Source: Nitrospira sp.
GTDB taxonomy: Bacteria > Nitrospirota > Nitrospiria > Nitrospirales > Nitrospiraceae
Length of the DNA: 64,000 nucleotides
Direction: 5' to 3'
Assembly (NCBI GenBank): GCA_024331125.1
Contig: JANDJI010000008.1
Coordinates: 1 to 64,000 of the forward strand
In this document: positions 9,066 through 17,933 of the stretch, piece after piece
How positions within the stretch are numbered: the first letter of the stretch is position 1
Layout of the letters: every line of letters starts with the position of its first letter
Position numbers and translations under genes: made by a program
Notes under the pieces: generated by a model
Database searches by the model: none
The model's input: only the letters and a program-made list of their open reading frames with translations
Told to the model about the DNA's origin: nothing

Positions 9066-9257
9066 CTATTTGGGGAGGAGTTGATTCAAGACGGCGGTTG
9101 CTCTGCCGACGACGACCGCCGCGCCGCTCAAGCGGCGTTTCCGATCACGTTTTTTATGCGATAACAGATGGCGTTTGCCGGCCTTGCGACGGACGATCTT
9201 TCCGCTGCCGGTTTTGGCAAATCGTTTGCTGGCGCCCTTGTGCGTCTTCATTTTCAT
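9066..9257 (-). CDS. rpmI: 50S ribosomal protein L35
   Basis: Small basic ribosomal protein of 63 residues. The signature [18 protein letters not shown] is followed by [14 protein letters not shown]. The frame is open 16 codons further upstream, but the start at 9257 (or at the second Met, 6 bases later) gives the family's N-terminus. A GAGGG site precedes it. It sits between infC and rplT as in most bacteria. Confidence 0.97.
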   Translation of the reverse strand: MKMKTHKGASKRFAKTGSGKIVRRKAGKRHLLSHKKRDRKRRLSGAAVVVGRATAVLNQLLPK

Positions 9258-9310
9258 GTTTTCCCTCGGTGGACATGTCTTGGGTTTAAGTCGCCCGTCA
9301 CGCAAGCCCC

Positions 9311-9820
9311 TTAACTTTTGGGAGCCACGATCATGATTAAATTTCGCCCCTCCATGTGAGGAGCATGTTCGATGGTGCCGTATGGAGCCAACTGTTCGAT
9401 CACCGAATTCATGACCGCGCGGCCCATTTCCTGGTTGGCCATCTCACGCCCTCGATAGGTCAAGGTGACCTTGGTTTTGTTGCCGTCTTCCAGGAACGCT
9501 CTCATTTGTCGAACCTTGATTTCCAAGTCATGTTTGTCCGTGCGAGGCCGGAGCTTGATTTCTTTGACCTGCGTGGACTTTTGATGGCGCCGGCTCTGAT
9601 GCTCTTTCTTGTTGAGCTCGTATTTGTATTTGCCGTAGTCCATAATCCGGCAGACCGGCGGTATCGACGTGGGAGCGACCTCAACGAGATCGTAACCGCT
9701 TTCTTGAGCCTGACGGAGCGCCTCCGGGGTCGGGAGAATGCCCAGCTGCTCGCCGCCGGGCCCGATCACCCGCACCTCTCGGACGCGGATCTCACGATTC
9801 ACGCGCAGTTTGGGAACGAT
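9311..9820 (-). CDS. infC: Translation initiation factor IF-3, rare ATC start
   Basis: IF-3 binds the 30S subunit and discriminates against non-canonical start codons. The protein shows the N-domain ([29 protein letters not shown]), a lysine-rich linker and the C-domain ([34 protein letters not shown]). I place the start at ATC, 9820-9818, giving 169 residues: a full AAGGAGG site lies 6 bases upstream and the added residues IVPKLR match the expected N-terminal extension. A GTG at 9802 overlaps the thrS stop as GTGA, but it is 24 bases from the site. Rare AUU/AUC/AUA starts are a known autoregulatory feature of infC. Confidence 0.95.
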   Translation of the reverse strand: MVPKLRVNREIRVREVRVIGPGGEQLGILPTPEALRQAQESGYDLVEVAPTSIPPVCRIMDYGKYKYELNKKEHQSRRHQKSTQVKEIKLRPRTDKHDLEIKVRQMRAFLEDGNKTKVTLTYRGREMANQEMGRAVMNSVIEQLAPYGTIEHAPHMEGRNLIMIVAPKS

Positions 9821-11760
9821 AAGCCACCTCCTTGTATGGATTGGACATCCGGCCGGGCTCGCGCGGTTTCGGCGCGGAGGAGATCGATCACTCCGGACAC
9901 CGGCATGTTCCCCAGGTTCGCGCCGCTTCGCCCCCTCACCGAGACGGTTCTCCCCTGGACTTCGCGATCTCCCGCCACCAGCATGAACGGAACTTTCGCC
10001 TTCTCCGCTTCGCGAATTTTGAACCCGATTTTTTCATTGCGCAGATCCGCCTCGACGCGAAACCCGGCGGCTTTCAACTCCGTGGCGACGGCGGCGACAT
10101 AGTCCCGTTGATGATCGGTGATGTTCATCACCGTCGCCTGGACCGGCGCGAGCCACGTGGGAAAAGCCCCTCCATAGTGCTCGATCAAGATTCCAAAGAA
10201 CCGTTCGATCGATCCCAGTAAAGCACGGTGGATCATGATGGGCTGATGGGCCTTGCCGTCTTCGCCGATGTAGCTCAACTTGAATCGTTCCGGGTTGTTG
10301 AAATCGACCTGGATGGTGGAGCATTGCCACGAGCGACCCAGCGCATCTTTGATCTTAATGTCGATTTTCGGGCCGTAGAAGGCGCCTCCTCCCTGGTCCA
10401 CGCGGTAGGCGATGTGTCGATTTTTGATCGCCGCCTCCAAAGCTCCGGTCGCTTGCGTCCAATGTTCGTCGGACCCGACCGACTCTTTCGGCCTGGTCGA
10501 GAGAAAGACCTCGAACTCGGCGAATCCGAACGTCCGCAGCATGAGAAAGGTAAAATCCAGGACTCGGCTGACTTCCGTTTCCATCTGATCGGGCCGGCAG
10601 AATAAATGGGCGTCGTCCTGCGTAAACCCGCGCACGCGCAACAGCCCGTGCAGCACGCCGGTCCGTTCATAACGATAGACCGTTCCCAGTTCGCCGTATC
10701 GGATGGGAAGATCCCGATAGCTGCGGAGATGCGACTTGTAAATCATGATGTGGTAGGGACAGTTCATCGGTTTGAGTTGATAGTCGCTGCCCTCCACCTT
10801 CATCGCGGCGAACATATTCTCGCGGTAGAAATCGACGTGACCGCTGGTTTTCCACAAATCGAGGCGGGCGACATGGGGAGAATACACCAACTCGTAGCCG
10901 TCCTTGATATGTTGCTCGCGCCAGAAATTTTCGATCAACAGTCGGATCATCGCGCCTTTGGGGTGCCACAGCACCAGGCCGGGGCCGATTTCATCTTGGA
11001 CGGAAATCAAGTCCAAGTCTTTCCCCACCTTCCGATGATCCCGTCGTTTGATCTCCTCCAAACGGGCCAAATGGGCTTCCAGCTCTTCTTTCGTCGGGAA
11101 GGAAGTGCCATAGATCCGCTGGAGCATGGGATTCCGCTCATCGCCGCGCCAATAGGCTCCCGCGATCGACAGGAGTTTCAAGGCGCCGACGTGTCCCGTC
11201 GAAGGCACGTGCGGGCCGCGGCATAAATCGACGAAATCCCCTTGGGCATAGATGGAAACCGGCTCCCCTTCGGGAAAGTTTTCGATCAGCTCGACCTTGT
11301 ACCGTTCGCCGCGCGCCTTGAAAAACTCGATCGCCTCTTGTTTGGACAGCTCTTTTCTGGTGATCTTCAAGTTTCGTTTGAGAATCTCGCGGGCCCGTTC
11401 CTCGATTTTCTCAAGGTCTTCTGGAGTGAACGGCCGCTCATAGGCGAAGTCATAATAAAAGCCGTCTTCCAATGCCGGTCCGATCGTCAATTGGGCCGTC
11501 GGGAACAGCTCTTTGACGGCCTGCGCCATGATGTGCGTGCTGCTGTGCCTGTACACGTCACGGCCTTCCGGGCTATCGAACCGAAGCGGCTCTATGACGG
11601 CGTCCTCGCGCAACGGCGTCGCAAGATCGACGACCGACCCGTTGACCCGTGCCGCTACGATATCGATGCCGACCGGAACTCCCAGGGCAGACAAAGCGGT
11701 TCCGACCGTTTGGCCGGTCCGCACGTCGCCGGTAGGGCCGTCTTTGACTGTGACTTTCAT
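9799..11760 (-). CDS. thrS: Threonyl-tRNA synthetase
   Basis: Class II synthetase that charges tRNAThr and edits Ser-tRNAThr. The 653-residue protein has the TGS domain (1-65), the editing domain with HSSTHIMAQAV and DGFYYDF, a SAD linker, a catalytic core with the zinc Cys in MKPMNCPYHI, motif 2 (YRYERTGVLHGLLRVRGFTQDD), motif 3 near HRALLGSIERF, and a C-terminal anticodon-binding domain (VQATVMNI, GFRVEADLRNEKIGFKIR). Its 3' end overlaps infC by 22 bases counted from the ATC start, so the two genes are likely coupled. Confidence 0.98.
   Translation of the reverse strand: MKVTVKDGPTGDVRTGQTVGTALSALGVPVGIDIVAARVNGSVVDLATPLREDAVIEPLRFDSPEGRDVYRHSSTHIMAQAVKELFPTAQLTIGPALEDGFYYDFAYERPFTPEDLEKIEERAREILKRNLKITRKELSKQEAIEFFKARGERYKVELIENFPEGEPVSIYAQGDFVDLCRGPHVPSTGHVGALKLLSIAGAYWRGDERNPMLQRIYGTSFPTKEELEAHLARLEEIKRRDHRKVGKDLDLISVQDEIGPGLVLWHPKGAMIRLLIENFWREQHIKDGYELVYSPHVARLDLWKTSGHVDFYRENMFAAMKVEGSDYQLKPMNCPYHIMIYKSHLRSYRDLPIRYGELGTVYRYERTGVLHGLLRVRGFTQDDAHLFCRPDQMETEVSRVLDFTFLMLRTFGFAEFEVFLSTRPKESVGSDEHWTQATGALEAAIKNRHIAYRVDQGGGAFYGPKIDIKIKDALGRSWQCSTIQVDFNNPERFKLSYIGEDGKAHQPIMIHRALLGSIERFFGILIEHYGGAFPTWLAPVQATVMNITDHQRDYVAAVATELKAAGFRVEADLRNEKIGFKIREAEKAKVPFMLVAGDREVQGRTVSVRGRSGANLGNMPVSGVIDLLRAETARARPDVQSIQGGGLSFPNCA
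9818..9833 (-). promoter_or_regulatory. infC ribosome binding site and ATC start codon, inside thrS
   Basis: On the minus strand AAGGAGG (9833-9827), a 6-base spacer and ATC (9820-9818) lie within the last codons of thrS. This is the only strong site near the infC N-terminus. IF-3 selects against codons other than AUG, GUG and UUG, so an ATC start would let IF-3 lower its own synthesis, as shown for E. coli infC with AUU. Confidence 0.8.
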
Positions 11761-11836
11761 CGAACCAGAAGATTTAGCAGTCGCGTAAAAACAATAAAGG
11801 CACCCCGCCGTTGAAGGCGCTGGGATGCCTCGACCA

Positions 11837-11911
11837 GTGGTAGGCGCGGACGGTCTTGAACCGTCGACCTCTACCGTGTCAAGGTAGCGCTCTCCCCCTG
11901 AGCTACGCGCC
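11837..11911 (-). tRNA. tRNA-Val(GAC)
   Basis: A 75-nt minus-strand cloverleaf with acceptor stem AGGCGCG/CGCGCCT, D-arm TAGCTCAG, anticodon loop CTTGACA with GAC, T-arm with GGTTCAAGA, and an encoded CCA. GAC reads GUC/GUU valine codons. It lies 76 bases upstream of thrS on the same strand. Confidence 0.93.
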
Positions 11912-12174
11912 TATCGTCCGGTCGGGCATGCTAATATAGGCCAGCCCAAGGTGTCAAGAAAAGCGGAGGGGAGGGAGTTGCGAGGAACCGTCCGTCTCCT
12001 TATTTCTTTAGTTCCAGCCGATCGAAGGGAGCCGTCAATTCGTTCCTGCTCCATAAAAAAACGGATTGTCACCGTGTACTCCGAGGAGAGATCCCGGCGC
12101 ATTCATGGGCGGGAGCAAGGGGAAAAGCCCGGTATCGCTCGGAGACATCGAAGACGGAGATCTAAGGGGAAGCT

Positions 12175-12774
12175 CTATCGAGTCTGTCGAGTTTTTCTTC
12201 GCGTGTGCTTCAACGGGATGTGTAAGTCGAGAATCTTTTTCCGCAAGGTATTCCTGTTCAACCCCAACAGTTCGGCGGCTTGAATCTGATTGCCTTGGGT
12301 CTCTTGCAAGGCCGAGGCGATCAAGGGGCGTTCGATCGCCGAAATCAAGACCGGATAGAGGTTTTTTGCGGAGCCGTTTCTCATGCTTCTGACGAAGTCG
12401 CCCATCTTTGTTTCGAGGTAGCCTTGCAAGGAGTCATCGCGATGCTTTCCGGAATGCGAACCGGATGAATGCGCGTGGTGGCGATCGAGGAGCTGGAAGA
12501 TTTTTGCGGCTTTTTTGAGCACCGCCCGGGAGCCGGCAATGACCAAGGTCCGAGAAGGATCGACGGAAACCGGCAACGCCAGAGACCGTTCGAGCCCTCC
12601 GCGAGATTCGATGACGACCGCGTCGAAAGAGTGTTTGGACGCCTCTCTTTGAAAAGCGGCGGCATCGCGCACGACGGTGATCGATGCGTCGCGCAGCGCA
12701 TGCTTCAGCTGCGCTTGTATCTCGCCGTCCGCGGTCAACGCAAGGATCGTCAGCACCGGTGGGGGCACAGCCAT
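12175..12774 (-). CDS. Fis-type HTH regulator with receiver-like N-terminus
   Basis: A 199-residue protein. The last 50 residues ([20 protein letters not shown], then [10 protein letters not shown]) are a Fis/NtrC C-terminal helix-turn-helix. The first 100 ([36 protein letters not shown]) look like a receiver-fold domain without an obvious phosphoacceptor Asp triad. The sigma-54 AAA+ domain that normally joins such parts is absent. A longer start at 12891 is possible; I prefer 12774 because the fold begins there, although neither start has a clear ribosome site. Target unknown; it lies divergently upstream of the Rrf2 regulator and the sulfate operon. Confidence 0.75.
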   Translation of the reverse strand: MAVPPPVLTILALTADGEIQAQLKHALRDASITVVRDAAAFQREASKHSFDAVVIESRGGLERSLALPVSVDPSRTLVIAGSRAVLKKAAKIFQLLDRHHAHSSGSHSGKHRDDSLQGYLETKMGDFVRSMRNGSAKNLYPVLISAIERPLIASALQETQGNQIQAAELLGLNRNTLRKKILDLHIPLKHTRRKTRQTR

Positions 12775-13007
12775 TGAGGTACCACGCGAAGAGGGGCGGA
12801 TTATTGCCCGCGGGGAGCGCGATGTCAATTCGTTTTTATCAAGAACGTAAGACTCAGCGAGTTGCTTTGAGCGCGCGATCGTAAATTTCATGGCTCATGT
12901 CGAGAAGCCGTCGGCAACGGTTACGCGCAATCTCCATGAGCCGAAAATGACAGGGAGAAAATGGTCAGACCACCCTAAAGGTTGCCGTATCACTCGGAAA
13001 TTGAGGC

Positions 13008-13035
13008 TTGACAGGGCGAGAGGGAACGTGATAAA
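13008..13035 (+). promoter_or_regulatory. Candidate sigma-70 promoter for the Rrf2/sulfate cluster
   Basis: TTGACA (13008-13013), a 16-base spacer and GATAAA (13030-13035) lie in the 312-base gap between the Fis-type regulator and the Rrf2 gene. The -35 is perfect and the -10 matches four of six positions. The rest of the gap is A/T-rich near 13040-13085 (a possible Rrf2 operator) and shows no further gene. Confidence 0.5.
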
Positions 13036-13086
13036 CGAACAATTCATACGGGAATAATAGAGAATGTAAATAAGACCAATGCAAAA

Positions 13087-13536
13087 ATGAAGGTATCCCG
13101 GCGGGCCCTGTACGGCATCATGGCTGCCATTGATCTTGCGATCCATGGAAAAGAAGTCCCAGTGCAAGCTCGATCGATTGCGAGACGCCAAGCGATCCCG
13201 ATTAAATTTTTGGAGCAAGTCCTCCTCGCCCTGAAGAAAGGGGGATTGATCGACAGTTTACGAGGGGCGCACGGTGGATACAGACTCGTCAAAGAACCAT
13301 CCGCTTTGTCGGTCGCCGATATTCTCGAAGTACTCGACGGCCCGGTTCTCCACTCTGGCGCCTCGAACGGCTTTCCCGCCAAAGGGCATCAGTCCAAGCA
13401 GGAACTCCTTCTTGGCCATGTCTGGAAGCAGGTCGCCCGGGCCGAGTACGATGTTCTTCAACGGATCAGGATCGACCAGTTGGCCGAGCGGCAACGGGCG
13501 ATCGAGGGGCGGTATGCCCCCATGTATCACATTTAG
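13087..13536 (+). CDS. Rrf2-family transcriptional regulator (CymR/IscR-like, no cysteines)
   Basis: A 149-residue Rrf2-type repressor: the winged helix is MKVSRRALYGIMAAIDLA, then IARRQAIPIKFLEQVLLALKKGGLI, then RGAHGGYRLVKEP, followed by ADILEVLDGP. IscR and NsrR bind an iron-sulfur cluster through three Cys in the region after this; here the whole protein has no Cys, which resembles CymR, the cysteine-metabolism repressor of Firmicutes. It stands directly upstream of the sulfite reductase gene in the same direction, so control of sulfur assimilation is the natural inference. Ligand or partner unknown. Confidence 0.88.
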   Translation: MKVSRRALYGIMAAIDLAIHGKEVPVQARSIARRQAIPIKFLEQVLLALKKGGLIDSLRGAHGGYRLVKEPSALSVADILEVLDGPVLHSGASNGFPAKGHQSKQELLLGHVWKQVARAEYDVLQRIRIDQLAERQRAIEGRYAPMYHI

Positions 13537-13611
13537 CTGCGAGAGTGCGTATCAGGTTTCCGTAAAGGTATAGATGCATCGGTCCCATTGTCGCCAAGAG
13601 GAGATGCCTCA

Positions 13612-16104
13612 ATGACTCCCCAACAACTGAAAACGGTCGAGGTCGTGACGACTCCCATTCCGCCCGCCATTGCCGAAGAAATTGAAACCTTCGAAGCGGA
13701 GGCCCTTCGGTGTCTGGCCGGCGACCTTTCTTCGGATCTTTTTAAGCCGTTCCGCCTCCAGTTCGGCATTTACGGGCAGCGGCAATCCGGGGTCCAGATG
13801 GTGCGGGTCAAAATCCCCTTTGGAGGCATTTCGGCGAACCAGCTTCGCCGCCTCGCCGAGTTGGTCGACCGGTATGCTACCGGCGTCGGCCATGTGACAA
13901 CGCGGCAGGATATCCAGATGCATTTCGTCGAGCTCAAAGATGTGCCGACGATCATGCGCGGGCTGGCGGAAGTCGGTCTGACGACCAGAGAGGCCTGTTC
14001 CAATACGGTCCGGAACGTGACCGCTTGCCACCTGGCCGGCGTATGCCGGGATGAGGTGTTTGACGTGACGCCGTACGCCAAAACGGTGGCGTACCATCTC
14101 CTTCGCAATCCGCTCAACCAAAGCTTGCCCCGCAAGTTCAAGATCGCCTTTTCCGGGTGCGCGCACGATTGCGCCTTGACTCCCATTCACGACATCGGCC
14201 TCATGGCCGTCAAACGGGAGGATGGGGCCGTCGGTTTTCGGATGGTGGCCGGCGGAGGGTTGGGGCCGCTGCCTCGAATGGCCAAGGTGCTGCGAGAATT
14301 TACGCCGATGGACGAACTGATCCCCAGCATCGAAGCGGTGATCAAAGTCTTCGATGCCTTGGGGAATCGAAAAAACCGCCACAAGGCCCGCATGAAGTTC
14401 GTCATCGACAAGTTGGGATTTGAAGAATTCAAACGACGGTGGGAAGCGGCGTATACGGCCTTGGGGTACAACCTGCCCGCGGACCGGCCGATCCGACTGC
14501 TCCACCATGACGATCGACCGGTTCCGCTGATCATGCCGACCAGGAGCGGATCGGCCTCCAATGGCGCGCCCACCAACGGACATCGCGAGGACGACCATGA
14601 AACATCCTTTCAGACGTGGAAGCGGACCAACGTGATTCCGCAGAAGCAGGAAGGTTATGTCACGGTCGTGATCAAACTCTTCATGGGAGACATCACGGCG
14701 GACCAAATGCGGTGGGTGGCGGACCTTGCCGAGCGGTATTCCAACGGCAATCTCCGGACGACGATTCATCAAAACCTCGTGATTCGATGGATTCCTGAAG
14801 ACCGCATCGAAGCGTTGTATCAGGATTTGGCGCTTCAGGGCTTGGCCGATCCGGGCGCCGAGCACGTTGAAGACATCATCGCCTGCCCCGGCACCGATAC
14901 ATGCGGTCTGGGCATCACCTCATCCAAGGGGATGGCTCGGGGGCTGGCCGAGATTTTCCCGGCCGGGCGAGTGCCGGACGATCTGGCCGGAGTCACCGTC
15001 AAGATCAGCGGTTGCCACAATTCCTGCGCCCAGCACCACATCGCGACGATCGGACTGCACGGCGTCGGCAAACGGATCGGAGACCATACGCTGCCCATGT
15101 ATGAACTGCATCTCGGGGGCAAGGTGAACGGCACGGCCAAGATCGGGCAGATGACGGTCAAGCTGCCCGCCAAGGCGGTCCCGGCGGCCATTACGCATTT
15201 GATCGACGTGTATCGGAGGGACCGCAAACCGGGTGAAACGATGCCGGCGTTCATCGATCGCGTCGGGAAAAACGACCTGAAGGACGAACTCATTCCCTAT
15301 ACGATCGTTCCCTCTTATGAGGAAGACCCCACGTTTTACTACGACTGGGAAGGGGATGATCCCTTTGTGCTCGAAGACCATGGCCCCGGCGAGTGCGCCG
15401 GAGGCGCCCTCGAAATGATCGAAAACGGAATTTTGGAAGCCGACCAAGAGCTCTATTTGGCAAGGCTCCACGTCGAAAAGCACCAGTATGCAGTGGCGGT
15501 GAACAAGGCGTATCGAGCCGTGTTGGCCGCCGCGAAAGCGCTGTTGGTGACGGAAGGGCTCGATCCCTCGACCGACTCAGAAACGCTCGGTGAATTCGAC
15601 GCCCGCATTGCCAAGAAGGGCGTCGTCCCCGCGCAGTATCGAGACCTTGGCGGGCAGGTCGGCGATCTGGGAAGCAAAGAGAGCGGCGAACAATTCGCCA
15701 GGGAAAAAATCGCGTTCGCGAAGGGCTTCGTGGATGCCTGCCGGGCCGCGACGGAACGCATGGGCAAAGATCTTAAGTTGGCGCCGACCGCCGAGACCGC
15801 GACGGCGACTCCAACGGCCCAGCCTGAACCGAAGTCGGAACTTGTCTCTCCCCCTTCGGCTCAGGCCGACGTTCCCGTGTATGATCTGCGCGGCGTGGCT
15901 TGCCCGATGAACTACGTCAAAACTAAGCTGAAGCTCGAAATGATGGAGGCGGGCGAACGGCTCGAAGTCTGGTTGGATGCCGGTGAGCCGATCAAGAACG
16001 TGCCGATGAGTCTCAAGAACGATGGGCATAAGGTGTTGTGGGAAGAGGCGCTGGAGCCGGAAGCGACGCACTATCGGCTGCTGGTCGAGAAGGTCGGGGA
16101 CTAG
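13612..16104 (+). CDS. Siroheme sulfite (nitrite) reductase fused to a C-terminal TusA-like domain
   Basis: An 830-residue fusion. Residues 1-560 contain two ferredoxin-like plus siroheme/4Fe-4S half-repeats of the NIR/SIR family. The second half has Cys425-x5-Cys431 and Cys468-x3-Cys472, the classic cluster set. The first half also has a full set, Cys139-x5-Cys145 and Cys183-x3-Cys187, plus anion-binding Arg98, Arg134, Lys175 and Lys177. A helical segment (about 600-720) precedes a TusA/SirA-like domain (755-828) with DLRGVACPMNYVKTKL, whose Cys764 is the expected sulfur carrier. The start at 13612 has a GAGGAGA site. With cysH, cysD and cysN downstream, six-electron reduction of sulfite is more likely than nitrite reduction. 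Confidence 0.9.
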   Translation: MTPQQLKTVEVVTTPIPPAIAEEIETFEAEALRCLAGDLSSDLFKPFRLQFGIYGQRQSGVQMVRVKIPFGGISANQLRRLAELVDRYATGVGHVTTRQDIQMHFVELKDVPTIMRGLAEVGLTTREACSNTVRNVTACHLAGVCRDEVFDVTPYAKTVAYHLLRNPLNQSLPRKFKIAFSGCAHDCALTPIHDIGLMAVKREDGAVGFRMVAGGGLGPLPRMAKVLREFTPMDELIPSIEAVIKVFDALGNRKNRHKARMKFVIDKLGFEEFKRRWEAAYTALGYNLPADRPIRLLHHDDRPVPLIMPTRSGSASNGAPTNGHREDDHETSFQTWKRTNVIPQKQEGYVTVVIKLFMGDITADQMRWVADLAERYSNGNLRTTIHQNLVIRWIPEDRIEALYQDLALQGLADPGAEHVEDIIACPGTDTCGLGITSSKGMARGLAEIFPAGRVPDDLAGVTVKISGCHNSCAQHHIATIGLHGVGKRIGDHTLPMYELHLGGKVNGTAKIGQMTVKLPAKAVPAAITHLIDVYRRDRKPGETMPAFIDRVGKNDLKDELIPYTIVPSYEEDPTFYYDWEGDDPFVLEDHGPGECAGGALEMIENGILEADQELYLARLHVEKHQYAVAVNKAYRAVLAAAKALLVTEGLDPSTDSETLGEFDARIAKKGVVPAQYRDLGGQVGDLGSKESGEQFAREKIAFAKGFVDACRAATERMGKDLKLAPTAETATATPTAQPEPKSELVSPPSAQADVPVYDLRGVACPMNYVKTKLKLEMMEAGERLEVWLDAGEPIKNVPMSLKNDGHKVLWEEALEPEATHYRLLVEKVGD

Positions 16105-16125
16105 AGAGGGAAGACGAGTCTTGAT

Positions 16126-16842
16126 ATGACGGACAGCCAAAATTCGGGCATCGCCGGCCGCCTCCGCTCGTGGGGCGAGTCGCTTGAATCGAAACCGCCG
16201 CAAGAGGTGCTGGCGGCCGCCATCGAGCGGTATGCGCCGAACATCGTCCTTGCCTGTAGTTTCGGCGCGGAAGACGTGGTGTTGGTGGACATGATCCATC
16301 GGATCAATCCCTCCGTTCCGCTGTTCTACCTGGATACGGACTTTCTCTTTCCGGAAACGTATGAGACGAGAGATCGCGTCATCGAGCGATACGGGCTGGC
16401 GCCGGCGCAGGTGATCCGAGTCAACGCATCGCTGACGCCGGAACAACAGGCGCGACAATACGGTGAGGCGCTGTGGTCCAACGATCCGGACCTCTGTTGC
16501 CGACTGCGGAAAGTCGAGCCGCTTGCCGGAGTACTCAAGAGGTTCGATGCATGGATTACCGGTATTCGCCGAGACCAGGCCCCCTCCAGAGCCGATGCCG
16601 GCCTCATCGAATGGGATGCCAAGTTCGGTCTGGTCAAAGTCAATCCGCTGGCGCGATGGACGTGGGACGATGTATGGACCTACATCAAGGTCTATGAAGT
16701 GCCGTACAACCCTCTCCATGACAGGAACTACCCGAGCATCGGTTGTACCCATTGCACCAAACCGGTGAGTCCGGGAGAGGATTTGCGAGCCGGTCGCTGG
16801 CAAGGCCACGCGAAAACCGAGTGCGGCTTGCATCGGTCGTAG
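16126..16842 (+). CDS. cysH: Adenylyl-sulfate (APS) reductase, CysH family
   Basis: It reduces APS to sulfite and AMP with thioredoxin or a similar donor. The 238 residues include the PP-loop-derived nucleotide site (CSFGAEDVVLVDMI), FYLDTDFLFPETY, and the catalytic tail KTECGLH with Cys233. Cys124-Cys125 and Cys207-x2-Cys210 form the CC/CxxC set that binds a 4Fe-4S cluster; this marks APS-type enzymes rather than PAPS-type. It lies 21 bases after the sulfite reductase, which would use its product. Confidence 0.94.
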   Translation: MTDSQNSGIAGRLRSWGESLESKPPQEVLAAAIERYAPNIVLACSFGAEDVVLVDMIHRINPSVPLFYLDTDFLFPETYETRDRVIERYGLAPAQVIRVNASLTPEQQARQYGEALWSNDPDLCCRLRKVEPLAGVLKRFDAWITGIRRDQAPSRADAGLIEWDAKFGLVKVNPLARWTWDDVWTYIKVYEVPYNPLHDRNYPSIGCTHCTKPVSPGEDLRAGRWQGHAKTECGLHRS

Positions 16843-16849
16843 TCATAAC

Positions 16850-17911
16850 ATGACGTTTCAGGACATCCTCGCCAAAATCGCCAAGGGGCCCAAGACGTCC
16901 AAGGATTTGACGTGGGATGAAACCAAGCAGGCGATGAGAGCCCTCATCGAAGGCGACGCGACTCCGGCTCAAACGGGAGCCTTTTTGATCGCCATGCGAT
17001 TCAAGTCGGAATCGGTCGCGGAATTGGCGGGCATGACGGCCGCCGTGAGACAGTATGTGTCTCCTCTCTCGGTTCCGAAGGAAGTCGCCCTCGTCGATGT
17101 GCCGACCTATGCGGGCAAACAGGACACCTTCCATGCGCTGGTGGCCTCCTCCATTGTCGCCGCTTCCGCCGGGGCTACGGTGCTGATGCACGGCTACGAC
17201 GGGATTCCCGGAAGGCCGGGCAGTGCCGGAGTGCTGAAGGCGCTGGGTATCCCGGTCGATTCCACTCCACGCGCCGTGACCGAGGATCTGCTCAAGAAGG
17301 GGTTCGCGTATTTGGATATCGGCATCTACCATCCGGCGGTCTATCGATTTCTGGAGATGCGACAGGAGCTGGGTGTGAGGAACGTCTTTCATCCGATCGC
17401 CAGGCTGCTCAACCCGGCTCGCGCTTCCGCGCAGGTGGTCGGGCTGTCGCATCCCCCGCATTTCGAGAAAACGGCTGAAGCGTTGCGCATGCTCGGTTGC
17501 CCGAGGGGGTTCGTCATTCGCGGAGTCGAGGGCGATCCGGAACTCTCCCTGTCGGCGGTGACCAGGGTGCTGGAATTGAGAGATGAGCGTATCACGCCCT
17601 TGGGAGTGGCTCCCAAGGATTTCGGGCTGGCGCTCGGTTCTTCACGGGAGATGGCGGGCTTTCCGCCGGATCAACGAGACAGGGAGGCGGAGCTGCTCCA
17701 CCGTATTCTTCAGCATCAGGTGCAGGGGGGACCCAAGGAATGGGTTCTGATGAACGCGGCGATGTTGCTGTACGCGGCGGGAAAGGGGCAATCGCTCTCG
17801 GCTTGTTACCCCCGGGCGAAGGCGGCGCTCGAAGGAGGGGCTGCGGCCCGCAAGCTGGAAGAGTTGACGCGGGAGGCGGTGGGCGCCAAACCGGCTGCGA
17901 GCCGGAGATGA
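16850..17911 (+). CDS. TrpD/TrpD2-like protein in the sulfate operon, PRPP motif lost
   Basis: A 353-residue homologue of anthranilate phosphoribosyltransferase: N-terminal helices ([22 protein letters not shown]), then the nucleoside-phosphorylase-like fold. The usual PRPP loop GTGGDGxxTFN is replaced by [11 protein letters not shown] (85-95), KHGN by MHGYD and the DE metal motif by a GDPE segment. Genuine TrpD activity is therefore doubtful; members of the TrpD2/YbiB branch are also diverged. It is embedded between cysH (7 bases) and cysD (22 bases), with no trp gene near, so a role in sulfur assimilation or nucleotide handling is inferred. Confidence 0.8.
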   Translation: MTFQDILAKIAKGPKTSKDLTWDETKQAMRALIEGDATPAQTGAFLIAMRFKSESVAELAGMTAAVRQYVSPLSVPKEVALVDVPTYAGKQDTFHALVASSIVAASAGATVLMHGYDGIPGRPGSAGVLKALGIPVDSTPRAVTEDLLKKGFAYLDIGIYHPAVYRFLEMRQELGVRNVFHPIARLLNPARASAQVVGLSHPPHFEKTAEALRMLGCPRGFVIRGVEGDPELSLSAVTRVLELRDERITPLGVAPKDFGLALGSSREMAGFPPDQRDREAELLHRILQHQVQGGPKEWVLMNAAMLLYAAGKGQSLSACYPRAKAALEGGAAARKLEELTREAVGAKPAASRR

Positions 17912-17933
17912 TCGAGGTGAAGGGAGAGAAATT

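Noticed and set aside
16850..17911. Annotation as anthranilate phosphoribosyltransferase trpD.
   Set aside because: PRPP and metal motifs are altered and no trp gene is near.
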